NCBI GenBank assembly: GCA_039621445.1
Contig: CP154954.1
Span: 18,171,410-18,235,409, forward strand
DNA length: 64,000 bases
Source: Euglena gracilis
Taxonomy: Eukaryota > Euglenida > Euglenophyceae > Euglenales
Direction: 5' to 3'
Below the pieces are notes generated by a model. That model was not told the origin of the DNA. It saw only the letters and a program-made list of their open reading frames with translations, and did no database searches. Below are positions 31,222 to 41,095 of this stretch, one piece after another. Made by a program: the position numbers and the translations under genes. Positions within the stretch are counted from its first letter, which is position 1; each line of letters begins with the position of its first letter.

Positions 31222-31452
31222 GTTTTTGAAACCGTGGCTAGTGGGCTCCGGTTTCATGCCCGAACCGGCGGCTGAGGAATCACGGCCAATTTCGCCCAAA
31301 ATACCCATGTTTGGGGCAGTTTTGGGCTACTTTGGCCCAAATGGGCCGCCGGTCAAAAATGGCAGATTACACACTTATGAAGCCATGTTACCCATTAATC
31401 GAAAGCTCTTCTCAAGGGCTTTCGACAGATGGCCATAGGATTCGGCGGCTCC

Positions 31453-31606
31453 CGGACCTGGCCTGGGGGGGGGGGTAGTGGGCCGACCCTAGGGTCGGCC
31501 CAATACGACCCCAGGGTCGCTAGGGTCGCTAAAGTCGTTAAGGTCGACCCCCCCCCACAGGATGTGGAGTCTAGGGTCGGCCCACCCCACGACCTCGCCC
31601 GCCCCA
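31453..31606 (+). repeat. Left inverted arm of large structure (GGGTCGGCCC-rich)
   Basis: A GGCCTGG(G)nTAGTGGGCCG start, GGGTCGGCCC and GGGTCGCTAGGGTCGCTAA words. The inverted counterpart is at 37525-37710, ending GGCCCACTACC(C)nAGGCC. Together they bracket 6 kb that contains the satellite array and nested elements. Confidence 0.7.
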
Positions 31607-31664
31607 AAAAAAATGTGGAGAATATTTTTTACCCATTTGAACAGGAATTGAAGTTGGACTTGAT

Positions 31665-32833
31665 GTCGTTTTGGGGGGCAAGTCCCTTGTGTTTTCAAAT
31701 TGTTTTGGGGGGCAAATCCCTTGTGTTGTCCAACCGATCGAGCTCCCCAAAATAATAAAATCCCTTGTGTCTCCAAGTTGTTTTGGGGGGCAAGTCCCTT
31801 GTGTTTTCAAATCGTTTTGGGGGGCAAATCCCTTGTGTTGTCCAACTGATCGAGGGCCCGAAAATAGTAAAATCCCTTGTGTCTCCAAGTGCCTTGTGTT
31901 CAAGTTGTTTCGGGAGGCAAATCCCTTGTATTGTTCGACCGATCGAGGGCCCCAAAAAAATAAAATCCCTTGTGTCTCCAAGTCGTTTTGGGGGGCAAGT
32001 CCCTTGTTTTTTCAAATCGTTTTGTGGGCAAAATCCCTTGTGTTTCCAACTGATCGAGGGCCCCAAAATAATAAAATCCCTTGTGTCTCCAAGTCGTTTT
32101 GGGGGGCAAGTCCCTTGTGTTTTCAAATCGTTTTGGGGGGCAAATCCCTTGTGTTGTCCAACTGATCGAGGGCCCCAAAATAATAAAATCCCTTGTGTCT
32201 CCAAGTCGTTTTGGGGGGCAAGTCCCTTGTGTTTCCAAGTTGTTTTGGGGGGCAAATCCCTTGTGTTGTTCAACCGATCGAGCTCCCCAAAATAATAAAA
32301 TCCCTTGTGTCTCCAAGTCGTTTTGGGGGGCAAGTCCCTTGTGTTTTCAAATCGTTTTGTGGGGCAAATCCCTCGTGTTTCCAACTGATCGAGGGCCCCA
32401 AAATAATAAAATCCCTTGTGTCTCCAAGTCGTTTTGGGGGGCAAGTCCCTTGTGTTTTCAAATCGTTTTGGGGGGCAAATCCCTTGTGTTGTCCAACTGA
32501 TCGAGGGCCCGAAAATAGTAAAATCCCTTGTGTCTCCAAGTCGGTTTGGGGGGCAAGTCCCTGGTGTTTCCAAGTTGTTTTGGGGGGCAAATCCCTTGTG
32601 TTGTTCAACCGATCGAGCTCCCCAAAATAATAAAATCCCTTGTGTCTCCAAGTGCCTTGTGTTTTCAAGTCGTTTTGGGGGGCAAATCCCTTGTGTTGTC
32701 CAACTGATCGAGGGCCCCAAAATAATAAAATCCCTTGTGTCTCCAAGTGGTTTTGGGGGGCAAATCCCTTGTGTTTCCAAGTTGTTTTGGGGGGCAAATC
32801 CCTTGTGTTGTTCAACCGATCGAGGGCCCCAAA
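31665..32833. repeat. 112-bp higher-order satellite array
   Basis: About ten tandem units of roughly 112 bp. Each is built from three diverged subunits of 34-40 bp that share CCCTTGTGT: TCGTTTTGGGGGGCAAGTCC, TCGTTTTGGGGGGCAAATCC and TCGAGGGCCCCAAAATAATA. Units differ by deletions of a subunit. It has no stop in any minus frame over long distances, which creates long repeat-coded ORFs (up to 361 codons). The array resumes at 36155-36432 and 37107-37400 after nested insertions. Confidence 0.92.
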
Positions 32834-33198
32834 GGAGGCGGACGGACGGACGGACGGACGGCTGGTGAAAAAAGCGAAGGTCCGGACGGACGGCTGACCT
32901 TGTGGGCTTGGTCCAGACGGCTGAAGAAAATGCACTTGGTCCAGCTAGCCGGCTAGCCGGCTGGCCGGCTGGCCGGCCCGAGTCTTTGTAAGCGCAGGCG
33001 TCTCAGTGCACGCGACTTTGGAGCTGGGGTGCTGCTAGCCTGGCCACATCTGGCTAGCCGCGGCCAGCCGCGGCTGGCTGGCAAAAAAAAAGGAGGAGGT
33101 CTGGCCAGCCAAGATTTGGTGTTCTGTCCCGAAACTTTCTTCCGCTTCATTTTGTTGGACTAGTCCTTTTTTTCTTTTGATATTGAGAAGTGTATCGT

Positions 33199-33269
33199 GC
33201 ACACAGTGTAGTTGGTGCAGCATGCAGTTCGGAACTGTCAGGTCGCGGGTTCAAACCCCGCTGTGTGCA
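33199..33269 (+). tRNA. tRNA-Pro(CGG)-like sequence, probably degenerate
   Basis: 71 nt: perfect 7-bp acceptor stem GCACACA/TGTGTGC, T arm GCGGG-TTCAAAC-CCCGC, variable loop AGGTC, anticodon loop TTCGGAA (anticodon CGG, proline). The top anticodon-stem pair is mismatched, the D stem has a mismatch, and the D arm is about one nucleotide short, so function is doubtful. It lies inside the long GGACGG element, at a position analogous to the tRNA-like core of the short copies. Confidence 0.55.
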
Positions 33270-33445
33270 ACAAGTTTTCCTCACTTGAAACCGCCATCTA
33301 CTGTCATTTTTTTGAAGAAATTATGAATCACCCTCACGCAAAAAAATGCTTGCATTCCCAATTCTTCTCCTTCAGTGTCACAATGCCGTTTCGGGTGGAA
33401 GCGGTGTGGGATAGTTATGATGAAAGTACAGGGTACTGAAATGAA

Positions 33446-33600
33446 GTGAAAATACAGGAACTTATTGCTTTATGGAAAGAGGGCCAACATCACCACATGC
33501 AGGCCACTCAGGCCTTTGCTCTGAACAAATCCACATTCGATCGAGCAGAGGCCTGCCTGCAACACGGTGACAGGCCCTTGGTGGGTCTACTTGTTTTCTG
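33446..33600 (+). CDS. Candidate coding segment in mobile region
   Basis: The frame MKIQELIALWKEGQHHHMQA, then TQAFALNKSTFDRAEACLQH, is helical and protein-like and starts with ATG; it loses that quality after about 33590. It could be the N-terminus of an element protein. No family is recognised. Confidence 0.3.
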
Positions 33601-34192
33601 CTTGGTACTTGCTACTTGCATCACAAGTTTCAAGTCTGAAGACAGATTTCACAGACATTTTGTCCTTAGATGCTGGTTTTCTTCTGAAACTTCAATTTTT
33701 ATTTCTTGCGTTCTTTATTTGCTGTTCGACAAATGTTGTTGGAAACCAAAAAATTGGGGGAGAAGTTTTTCTATACACAAATTGTGGCTGAGCCCAGATT
33801 TGAGCCTGAAAACGTGTTCAGCCAGGGGCCCCCGAAGGGGGCCCCTGAACACGTTTTCAGGCTGAAATCTGGGCTCAGCCACAATTTGTTTAAAAACGTT
33901 TTCAGAGCCCGCCAAATGCCTGCCCTGAAATTCGTGGTCATGATTTACGCAAGGGGTCAAAAACGCCAATTTGTGAAATTCGGACCCAAAAAACGGCGCC
34001 CTCACTGAAAACGTGCCTGAACCCGGATGCCTTCACTGAAAACGTGTCATTGACACAAATGCCCTCACTGAAAACGTGCCTGAACCCGGATGCCTTCACT
34101 GAAAACGTGTCATTGCCACAAATGCCCTCACTGAAAACGTGTCACCCCCCCCTTTTTTTTCTTTTTTTCTTTTTTCCCGCAGCCCTGCCAAT

Positions 34193-34680
34193 ATGGCCAA
34201 ACGCACGGCAAACTTTGTGAATGGTCTTTTGCCACCTCCCCCTAGGACGGACCCCCTTCATGGCACCTTGCTGGCACAGGGCAACACAAAGAAAAAGTCC
34301 GGCTCCGTAGGTGCAGAGCTTGCTGCTGTTGCCAACTGTTTGGAGTTCGCCAAACTGTGTCAACATCGGCAAGCCTCTTATCCTGAGCTGGATGCTTTCT
34401 TGTTGCCTGGACGGGATGGGAGCTGGAACCCAGCCTGTTGTTCGATGAGGCGAGCGTCATCGAACAGTGTGTGGTCCCCTGACCAACCCCCTGTGCCTCG
34501 TGCTGTGTCCCGACTGCCAATAAAACACGAGAAATGTGGTTTTTGTGGTGTTGCCATTCCCAAAAATCCAAATTGTGTGGAGCTGAACAAAGTTGTCTGT
34601 GACGCCAAACAAACAAAGTTGTCTGTGAACAAAGTTGTCTGTGATTGGCATATCATTTTCATTGCCAAGATTTGGCAAAA
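34193..34680 (+). pseudogene. Damaged copy of the PHD-like element ORF
   Basis: Begins MAKRTANFVNGLLPPPP but lacks about 23 residues present in copy 1 (the AALAVYQQD segment). It shifts frame near PELD, returns to frame before KCGFCGVAIPKNPN, and then has CVELNKVVCDAKQTKL in place of the CDACGLAYHFHC zinc-ligand end, through a small local duplication of the NKVVCD coding segment. It is not expected to form the zinc site. Confidence 0.7.
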
Positions 34681-34723
34681 GAGCCAAAGTATGGCTCTTT
34701 TGTGTCAAGAAACTGTGTTCGGG

Positions 34724-34806
34724 CCAAGACTTAGGGGGAGCCCAGGGGCGGGGACCGCGACGCCGAAGGCGCCGCGGTCGCCCCTGGCCCCCCCTAAAAC
34801 CTTGGC
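34724..34806. repeat. Hairpin with GCGACGCCGAAGGCGCCGC loop region
   Basis: Imperfect inverted arms GGCCAAGACTTAGGGGGAGC and CCCCCCTAAAACCTTGGCC around a GC-rich core. A related but broken hairpin is at 59615-59695 (GGCCAAGGTTTTAGGGGGCA). Confidence 0.75.
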
Positions 34807-35524
34807 CCAAAACACTGTTCTTGTTTGAAACCGTGTTTTGGGCGAAGATTTAAGACTTTTAAAGTCTCGAAATCGGCCCAAACACGGTTTCTTTGTGTAA
34901 AGCGTGTCGTGTGCCGTGATGTCCGCCACTCTGTTTCGTTGTGCTCCAAGGCAACCTAGCCTTCTGTTGTGTTGTAGAGTGCCCCCGACCCGCCTCACTC
35001 GTTGAGGACCACCCGGCCTCGCAACCACACGCCGATTTTTCATGATAGTGTTTTTTGCTTTTTACTCAGGGTTGCCACAGATGCCCTCACTGAAAACGTG
35101 CCTGAACCCGGATGCCTTCACTGAAAACGTGTCATTGACACAAATGCCCTCATTGAAAACGTGCCTGAACCCGGATGCCTTCACTGAAAACGTGTCATTG
35201 CCACAACTGCCCTCATTGAAAACGTGTTCATGACCACGAATTTCAGGGCAGGCATTTGGCGGGCTGAACACGTTTTTAATCTGGCAAACGGCCCAAAATT
35301 TTGCATTTCACATTTTTTGCGATGTCATGGTTTTTTTTTTGGGCCGGATGTGGTGGCCAGTTTTGGGCCAGATGTTCTATCCAGTTTTGGGCTAGATGTG
35401 GTGGCCAGTTTTGGGCCACAGGATTCTCTCAGGAAGGAGTTGTTTGGGTGCCATTCTCTTGGAAAGGGGGGGCAGAAAAGCGTTTTGTTTCCGTTTTTTT
35501 TTTTTGGCAAAATATGTGTTGTTC

Positions 35525-35790
35525 AACGAGAAAAATGTCAGTAAAATTTGACTGTGCCAAAAGTTTGTTTACTTTATTGACCTTCGTTTATTTCACCTCC
35601 TCAAAAATATGAGTTTTTAGGACGGAAAATTTTGAGGTTTTTTGTGAAAAAAGTTTTTTTCCATCAAAAATCACGTGTTTTTGGGTTTTATTTTTCAAAA
35701 AACTTTTCTGGGCAAAATCCCCGTTTTCCCGAAAACGGTGAAAATGTTGTGGTGGGTGTGGGGGGGGGGGTCGACTTACCCCCCCTTCCG
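35525..35790 (+). repeat. Dispersed repeat R1, copy 4 (5'-truncated)
   Basis: Matches the 3' half of R1 (AATGTCAGTAAAATTTGACT to the GGTGGGTG-GTCGAC end). It sits inside the long GGACGG element. Confidence 0.6.
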
Positions 35791-36154
35791 GTTCTTCCGG
35801 CGCAGTCTTTTGGTGCTGCCGTCATATGTTGAAGAAATGTTCATCCACCCGAAAAATAAATAGCATTGGACTCCGTGCAGGCGCACTCACGGCAATGCTG
35901 GAGCGTGCACAACAGGAAAAACCGAAGGGCAGGGACAATTTCTTGATTTGACGCGACGAGTGGAGGGAAGACGTGACTGCTTTTCGGAAGGAAGGAAATT
36001 TTTTTTTTGGTCCGGCCGGCTGGCAAGAAAAACATTGGTCCGGCTTGACGGACGGCTGGCGAAAAAATGCTTCGTCCGGACGGACGGCTGGGCGTCCACC
36101 ATTGGTCCGGCTGAAGAGGTCCGGACGGCTCGGACGGCTAGCCGGCCAGCCGCC

Positions 36155-37400
36155 CCCAAAATAATAAAATCCCTTGTGTCTCCAAGTCGTTTTGGGGGGC
36201 AAGTCCCTTGTGTTTCCAAGTTGTTTTGGGGGGCAAATCCCTTGTGTTGTTCAACCGATTGAGGGCCCCAAAATAATAAAATCCCTTGTGTCTCCAAGTC
36301 GTTTTGGGGGGCAAGTCCCTGGTGTTTCCAAGTCGTTTTGGGGGGCAAATTGTTGTCCAACTGATCGAGGGCCCAAAAATAATAAAACCCCTTGTGTCTC
36401 CAAGTCGTTTTGGGGGGCAAATCCCTTGTGTTCAGGGTTGACGTTTTTTTTGTTTTTTTAAAAAAAAACAAAAAAACATGTTTTTTTTAAAAAAAACGCA
36501 AAAAAAAACATGTTTATTTTTGAAAAAGCAAAAATTGACCTTTTTCCTTGCGAAATGACCAATTTTTTGAAGAAAATTTTTCGCGGGTAGTTCGGGTCAC
36601 GGGGGGGGGTCACGGGGGGGTCACAGGGGGGGGGGGTCACGAGGGGGGGTCACATTTTCGGTGGCCAGATTAGAAATCACCGAAAACGAATTTTTGGGGG
36701 AAAATCCTTTTTAGGCTCCAAAATAGGAATCCCCCAAACGAAAATTAGGAAATCTACCGGAATATTTTGGCATCACCGGCCAAGTTTTTCAGAAAAAATG
36801 GCCGAAACGGGTCTTAGGTCGGGTTGGGGGAGGGGGGTCAAGGGGGGAACACCCCCTGTGAAGTTTTTTTTTTCAAATGTGTGAAAGTATTTCCAAATCT
36901 GTGTTTTCTGGTGCGAAAAATCATGCTTTCAACCCAAAAAAATGAATGTTGTAGAGATAAAAAATGCACTTTTTCCCAAAAAAAACATTGCAAAAATTTT
37001 TTCCCCCAAACCCTCCATGATGTTTTTTTTGTTTTTTTTAAAAAAAACATATTTTTTTAAAAAAACATGTTTTTTTTGTTTCAAAAAAAACAAGCCGTCA
37101 ACCTTGCTTGTGTTTCCAAGTTGTTTTGGGGGGCAAATCCCTTGTGTTGTTCAACCGATCCAAGGCCCCAAAATAATAAAATCCCTTGTGTCTCCAAGTC
37201 GTTTTGGGGGGCAAATCCCTTGTGGTTCCAAAACGTTTTGAGGGGTAAATCCGTTGTGTTGTTCAATTGATCGAGGGCCCAAAAATAATAAAATCCCTTG
37301 TGTCTCCAAGTCGTTTTGGGGGGCAAGTCCCTTGTGTTTTCAAATCGTTTTGGGGGGCAAATCCCTTGTGTTGCTCAACTGTTCAAGGGGCAAATCCCTT
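36155..37400. repeat. Satellite continuation, interrupted
   Basis: Units of the 112-bp satellite at 36155-36432 and 37107-37400 share the TCGTTTTGGGGGGCAAATCC and CCCTTGTGTCTCCAAG words. The first block starts immediately at the right end of the GGACGG element. The two blocks are split by the hAT-like element at 36433-37106. Confidence 0.9.
36433..37106. mobile_element. hAT-like element, CAGGGTTGACG ends, in satellite
   Basis: Terminal inverted repeats CAGGGTTGACG and CGTCAACCTTG (10 of 11 match) flanked by an exact 8-bp duplication, CTTGTGTT (36425-36432 and 37107-37114), which is satellite sequence. The interior is T/A homopolymers plus a GGGTCACGGGGGG minisatellite (36596-36655). It is non-coding. 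A sibling with a lost right end is at 48407-49215. Confidence 0.8.
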
Positions 37401-37524
37401 ATGTCATGTAGTGATTTTGGGGTGTATTTTGGCATCAGTAATCAATATTAATTTTTCTTAGTTTTGTTTTCTTTGTATTTGAAGGCCTAAAACATCAAAA
37501 AAAATTCGAATTTTTTTTGATAGG

Positions 37525-37710
37525 GGGGCGAGGTCGTGGGGTGGGCCGACCCTAGGGTCGACCTAGGGTCGGCCCACGACCCTAGGATGGGCGACCCTGG
37601 GGTCGGCCCACTGCGACCCTAGCGACCTTAGCGACTTTAGCGACCTTAGCGACCCTAGGGCCGTATTGGGCCGACCCTGGGGTCGGCCCACTACCCCCCC
37701 CCCAGGCCAG
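37525..37710 (-). repeat. Right inverted arm of large structure
   Basis: Inverted counterpart of 31453-31606: GGGTGGGCCGACCCTAGGGT, GCGACCCTAGCGACCTTAGC and the closing GGGTCGGCCCACTACC words. The pentamer-like GCGAC(C/T)TTA unit is tandemly repeated here. Confidence 0.7.
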
Positions 37711-37729
37711 ATCTACCCCCCGGATTCGG

Positions 37730-38215
37730 CCATAATGCAGCGCTTATTTTCAGCGATTGTGTATTCCAAAATTTGACATCCTAATTTGTTAAATCCCACA
37801 GCTCAGGTTGCATATTGCATATCAAACGAAAGGTCTCACCAACACCTTTCGCTTGGTACCCACAGAACTCAGCCAGATTGCAGATTGCAAAGCGCCCTCA
37901 AAATCAGCGATCGCATTTTTCCGCATTTTTCGGACCCCATTTGCATATCTGAAATTCCACTTTTCAGCTGCCATGTTGCCCATCGATCGAAAGCTCTTCT
38001 CGAGGGCTTTCAGCAGATGGCCTTAGATTTCTGCCATGCTTTGTGGTATTCTATTTCAGAAAGTCTCCAAAATTGGCCAAAAGGAAATTTTCCTCAAAAC
38101 CCCCAAATTTTTGGGCCAAGTCCACCCAAAAACTGCTCAAATGTGATTCCCACCTATCCACGAACCCTTTTGGACACTTTTTGGCACTTTTTATTTTGGG
38201 TCCCCCAGACGCCCC
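37730..38215 (+). repeat. Dispersed repeat R4, copy 1
   Basis: About 480 bp matching 50592-51075: 'gcgcttattttcagcgat', 'cctaatttgt', ATCGAAAGCTCTTCTC(G/A)AGG-GCTTTC and 'gacactttttggcactttt'. The ATCGAAAGCTCTT word also occurs alone at 31395, 45865, 50544 and 54965. Confidence 0.8.
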
Positions 38216-38479
38216 CCCCAAGAACATTTATCAATTCCCTATTTCCCTCCCCCCCCTTAATTCCGCCTCCAATATTTCTCATATTTCCCCCCTATATATA
38301 TTTTCAATCGCCCGAACCGAGAAAAAAACACAATTCCCTCCCCGCAAAAAAACAAATAAAACCCGAACGGAAAAGAGGAGCATAAAACCCCGAGCCAAAT
38401 TTAATTTATCAACCGAAATTAATTTTTAATTTATAATTATTTAATATAAATATCAACATTTAAAATCAAAAAAAAAACC

Positions 38480-38785
38480 AGGCGGTCAGACACCGGTTCG
38501 GCACAGAAATTTCCCGCCCGAACCGGCGTCCCAGACGCCGGTTCGGGCATGAAACCGGAGCCCCCAGACACGGTTTCAAGTGTTTATCAAGTGCATGTTA
38601 TTATGTCATTGAGATCAAGTTTCAACTTAAACCGTTTTTGAACCCGGCGTTTGAGACGCCGGGTTCAGGACAGAACCGGCGTCCCCCCCCCCATGGGTTT
38701 TCCAGATGCTGGTTCTGTCCTAAAACCCGGCGTTATGAACGCCGGTTCTGTCCAAAACCCGGCGTCCGGTTTGGGACTGTTTTTT
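38480..38785. repeat. Cluster of CCGGCGT / ACGCCGG hairpins
   Basis: Repeated inverted words (CCGGCGTCCCAGACGCCGG, GGCGTTTGAGACGCCGGGTT, CCGGCGTTATGAACGCCGG) form three adjacent small hairpins related to the 26.2 kb palindrome. Confidence 0.8.
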
Positions 38786-38819
38786 GTGCAAAAAAGTGTG
38801 CCAATGTGACCCCAGAAAC

Positions 38820-40015
38820 CAGCGGTGTAGAAACAACTTTTTCTCGGGGGGGGGGGGCGAGATCCTGGGCCTGAAGCGAAGTTAGCGCCCGTCATAAACA
38901 GAAAAATTCCAAAAATAGCACCTTTTCAAAAATTTTCGGCGCCAAAGACGCCGAAAAGAATATCCCACTCCCCCTGGGGTGACCCCCCGGGGGGGGGGGG
39001 GGGGGTTTGGCGGGACCCCAATGTTCCCATTTTTTTGTTTTAAAAAAAAGCAAAAAAACTTTCATGAATAAAAAAAACGGTTTAAAAACGTTTTTTTGTT
39101 TTAAAAAGGGTGTTTTTTTAAAAGTAAACACCACAAATAGGAAAAAAACCTGTTATAAACAACTTGTTTAAAAACAGCCCAGTAACCTTGCAGGACCCAC
39201 CCACCCCACCCCCCCTCCCCCTGGGGTCCACGACGGAAAAAAACCCTGTTACCAATGTTGTTTGAATGTGTTGTTTTCTTTTTGCTGCCCGAAGGGCAGC
39301 GAGACGGTAGCACTTTTTTGAAAGAAGGCATTGAACGTAACAAAAAAAATGTGGCAATTTTTTGACATCATGCCAATTTGACATTTTGACACCATCACAA
39401 TTTGAAAGCTTTCAAGCTGCCAGCGGGCGGAGACGGTGTTGCCTTTTGTGTTTTGGGATTTGAAACGAGTGCAAAATGCGAAAAAGAGCCCTCGGTCCAT
39501 TTTGTATTGAACAAAAAAAAACATATTGCCGGCCGAAGGGCGGCTGGACGGCAGTGCAATTTTCCAAGAACATTCCCCAAAAAGAGCCAAATTTATCAAC
39601 AGAATGGTTTGCTCTTTTAAAAAATTAAACATTAGAAGCCAAGTCAAGTTACATGTGTTTCCTGTTGCCACCCAAAGGGCGAGACGGGAGTGGAGATATT
39701 CACAAACAACAACTTCAGATTGGAAAAAGGAAAACTTTTTTCCCCTCTCTGACCATGAGTTTTGGGCTTGTTTGGCCGCCCAAAGGGCGGCAAGACGGTA
39801 GCGATGTCCAACAACAAAAACACCCAAAAGTTCAATGAAAAGTTGGGTTCTTAATCTGAAAGAATTTTTTCACAAAGTGCAAAAAAATTTTGGAGGGTAA
39901 CTTTTTTCAGGGGGGGGCAAAAAAGTTTTGAGTCAAAAAATCCTCGGGGGGGGGGCGAAAAAATCTCGGGGGGGGGGGCGGCCGCCCCCCCTGCCCCCCA
40001 GTTTCTACACCAATG
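38820..40015. mobile_element. hAT-like element with GCCGCCC hairpin repeats, copy B
   Basis: Ends CAGCGGTGTAGAAAC and GTTTCTACACCAATG (15-bp TIR, about 12 matches), imperfect 8-bp flank pair CCAGAAAC / GCAGGAAC. The interior carries five copies of a GCC(G)CCCGAAGGGCGGC-type hairpin, each followed by GAGACGGTAG and spaced about 120 bp apart, and shares phrases with copy A at 44239. The region around 38940-39240 is extra relative to copy A. No transposase ORF. Confidence 0.7.
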
Positions 40016-40079
40016 GCAGGAACGAAAATCTCCTTGGCTGAAGGGGGATAAGAGGCACAATATCATGGCTGAGCGCAAA

Positions 40080-40350
40080 ATATCATGGATGTGGCGGCAA
40101 GTGTTTTGCAGTTTCTGAGGTGGGGGGAGGACTACTAGGCATACAGGGAGCCACAGCTGCAGCAATTATGGCCGAGCTCCTTGGCGATGAGGAGGGCACC
40201 GAGTTGTGCGGCGACTCCGGTGAACAGTGCCAAAGAGAGGCCCTGTTGTAGTCCATCAAGGAACACGCTCCGCGCCCCACCGGAGGCCATGGCCCCAAGG
40301 CGACGCCGGAGCTCATCCCATACGCCGTGACTGTCTTGCCGAAGGACCCC
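40080..40350 (-). CDS. Coding fragment, unassigned, next to MITE
   Basis: Minus frame RLWRLGVLRQDSHGVWDELR, then RRLGAMASGGARSVFLDGLQ and QGLSLALFTGVAAQLGALLI, ending at a stop near 40145. It is GC-rich and protein-like, with a hydrophobic C-terminal segment. It is cut by the MITE at 40358, so probably a gene remnant. Family unknown. Confidence 0.4.
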
Positions 40351-40357
40351 CAGACGC

Positions 40358-40809
40358 CATAGCCGGCACTTCGTTTAAAACGAAGTAAAGAAAAAAACGT
40401 TTTCTTTAAAAAGAACATGTTTTTTTTAAAAAAAACAAAAAACGCCATTAAGGGTCCAGGGCAAAAATTTTTTTTGCCTTTAATTTTAGCTTTTTTTGCC
40501 TATCCTCGGTCAGAGAAAGACACCAAATTTGGGATGTTTCAACCATAGCTGGCACTAGGACCTTGTTTGGAATGGTTTCAAGCCAAAATGGCGGAAAAAT
40601 GCCCTATTTTGACCATTCTTGTTGAAGACAACCAAAAGTATTGGTTTTCAAGTCATTTGAGCTAAGATTGGTTCACCCTTGCGATCAAAGGCAAAATTTG
40701 GACCATCATTTTCCCCTTTGTTTTTTCCGTTTTTTTTTGCCCGTTCTTTTTTTAATAAAAAACAAAAAAAAACGTTTTTTTAAAAAAAACAAAAAAAACG
40801 CCAGCTATG
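40358..40809. mobile_element. hAT-like MITE with CATAGCYGGC ends
   Basis: Terminal inverted repeats CATAGCCGGC and GCCAGCTATG (one mismatch) with an exact 8-bp duplication, CCAGACGC (40350-40357 and 40810-40817). T/A homopolymer runs inside, like the 26974-27360 MITE with CATAGTGGGC ends; the two look like one family. Confidence 0.85.
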
Positions 40810-40879
40810 CCAGACGCTGAGGATCAATGGGGAGAAGCCCCGTGCCTGGCAACGAGGGGTAGATTTATCCTGGGGGGGG

Positions 40880-41095
40880 TACCACCTCCCCCCCCCTAAT
40901 TGACCCCCCCCCTAATTGACTAATCGCCCCGGGGAAATTTTTTTCGACCCCCCCCCTAATTGACTACCCGGGGGGATTCTGTGCTGAAGCACCCCCTAAT
41001 TGACGGTACCCCCCCTAATTGACCAACCCCCCCCCTAATTGAACCCCCCCCCTAATTGACCAAAAGGGGGGTTCACATGGTCAATTAGGGGGGGG
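40880..41095. repeat. C-run array, (C)7-9 TAATTGAC unit
   Basis: Eight to ten units of CCCCCCCTAATTGAC, with one inverted unit (GTCAATTAGGGGGGG) near 41079. Similar units with TAA(A/G)TGAC occur at 29960-29995 and 30890-30925. Confidence 0.9.

Larger units (their letters stand above)
33770..35278 (+). mobile_element. Palindrome/TIR element with PHD-like ORF, copy 2
   Basis: Opposite orientation to copy 1, same architecture: hairpin 33777-33889 (45-bp arms with a GGGGCCCCC core), TIR at about 33892-33943, tandem units (GCCCTCACTGAAAACGTG, GGATGCCTTCACTGAAAACG), the ORF from 34193, a second tandem block at 35085-35220, and the closing TIR at 35225-35278. The hairpin is again on the ORF-start side. 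The sub-terminal units differ in sequence from copy 1 by more than the TIRs do, indicating separate homogenisation of the tandem blocks. Confidence 0.75.
32834..36154 (+). mobile_element. GGACGG element, long interrupted copy nested in the satellite
   Basis: The left end (32834-33000: GGAGGCGGACGGACGG...) and the right end (35945-36154: ...GGCCAGCCGCC) match the termini of the short copies. Both abut satellite sequence, and the flanks carry a 6-bp direct repeat, CCCAAA (32828-32833 and 36155-36160), so they are read as two ends of one insertion. The interior differs from the short copies: a tRNA-Pro-like sequence, a possible ORF at 33446, a PHD-ORF element (33770-35278), minisatellite and R1 fragments. 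It could be a longer relative of the family or a short copy filled by later insertions. Confidence 0.5.

Noticed and set aside
31695-32780. 361-codon minus-strand ORF
   Set aside because: It is translated satellite: the peptide repeats in three alternating phases of the 112-bp unit and similar ORFs exist on plus. Not called as a gene.
39249-39827. 192-codon minus ORF in the hAT-like element
   Set aside because: Lacks transposase motifs and contains the translated hairpin repeats several times; absent from copy A.
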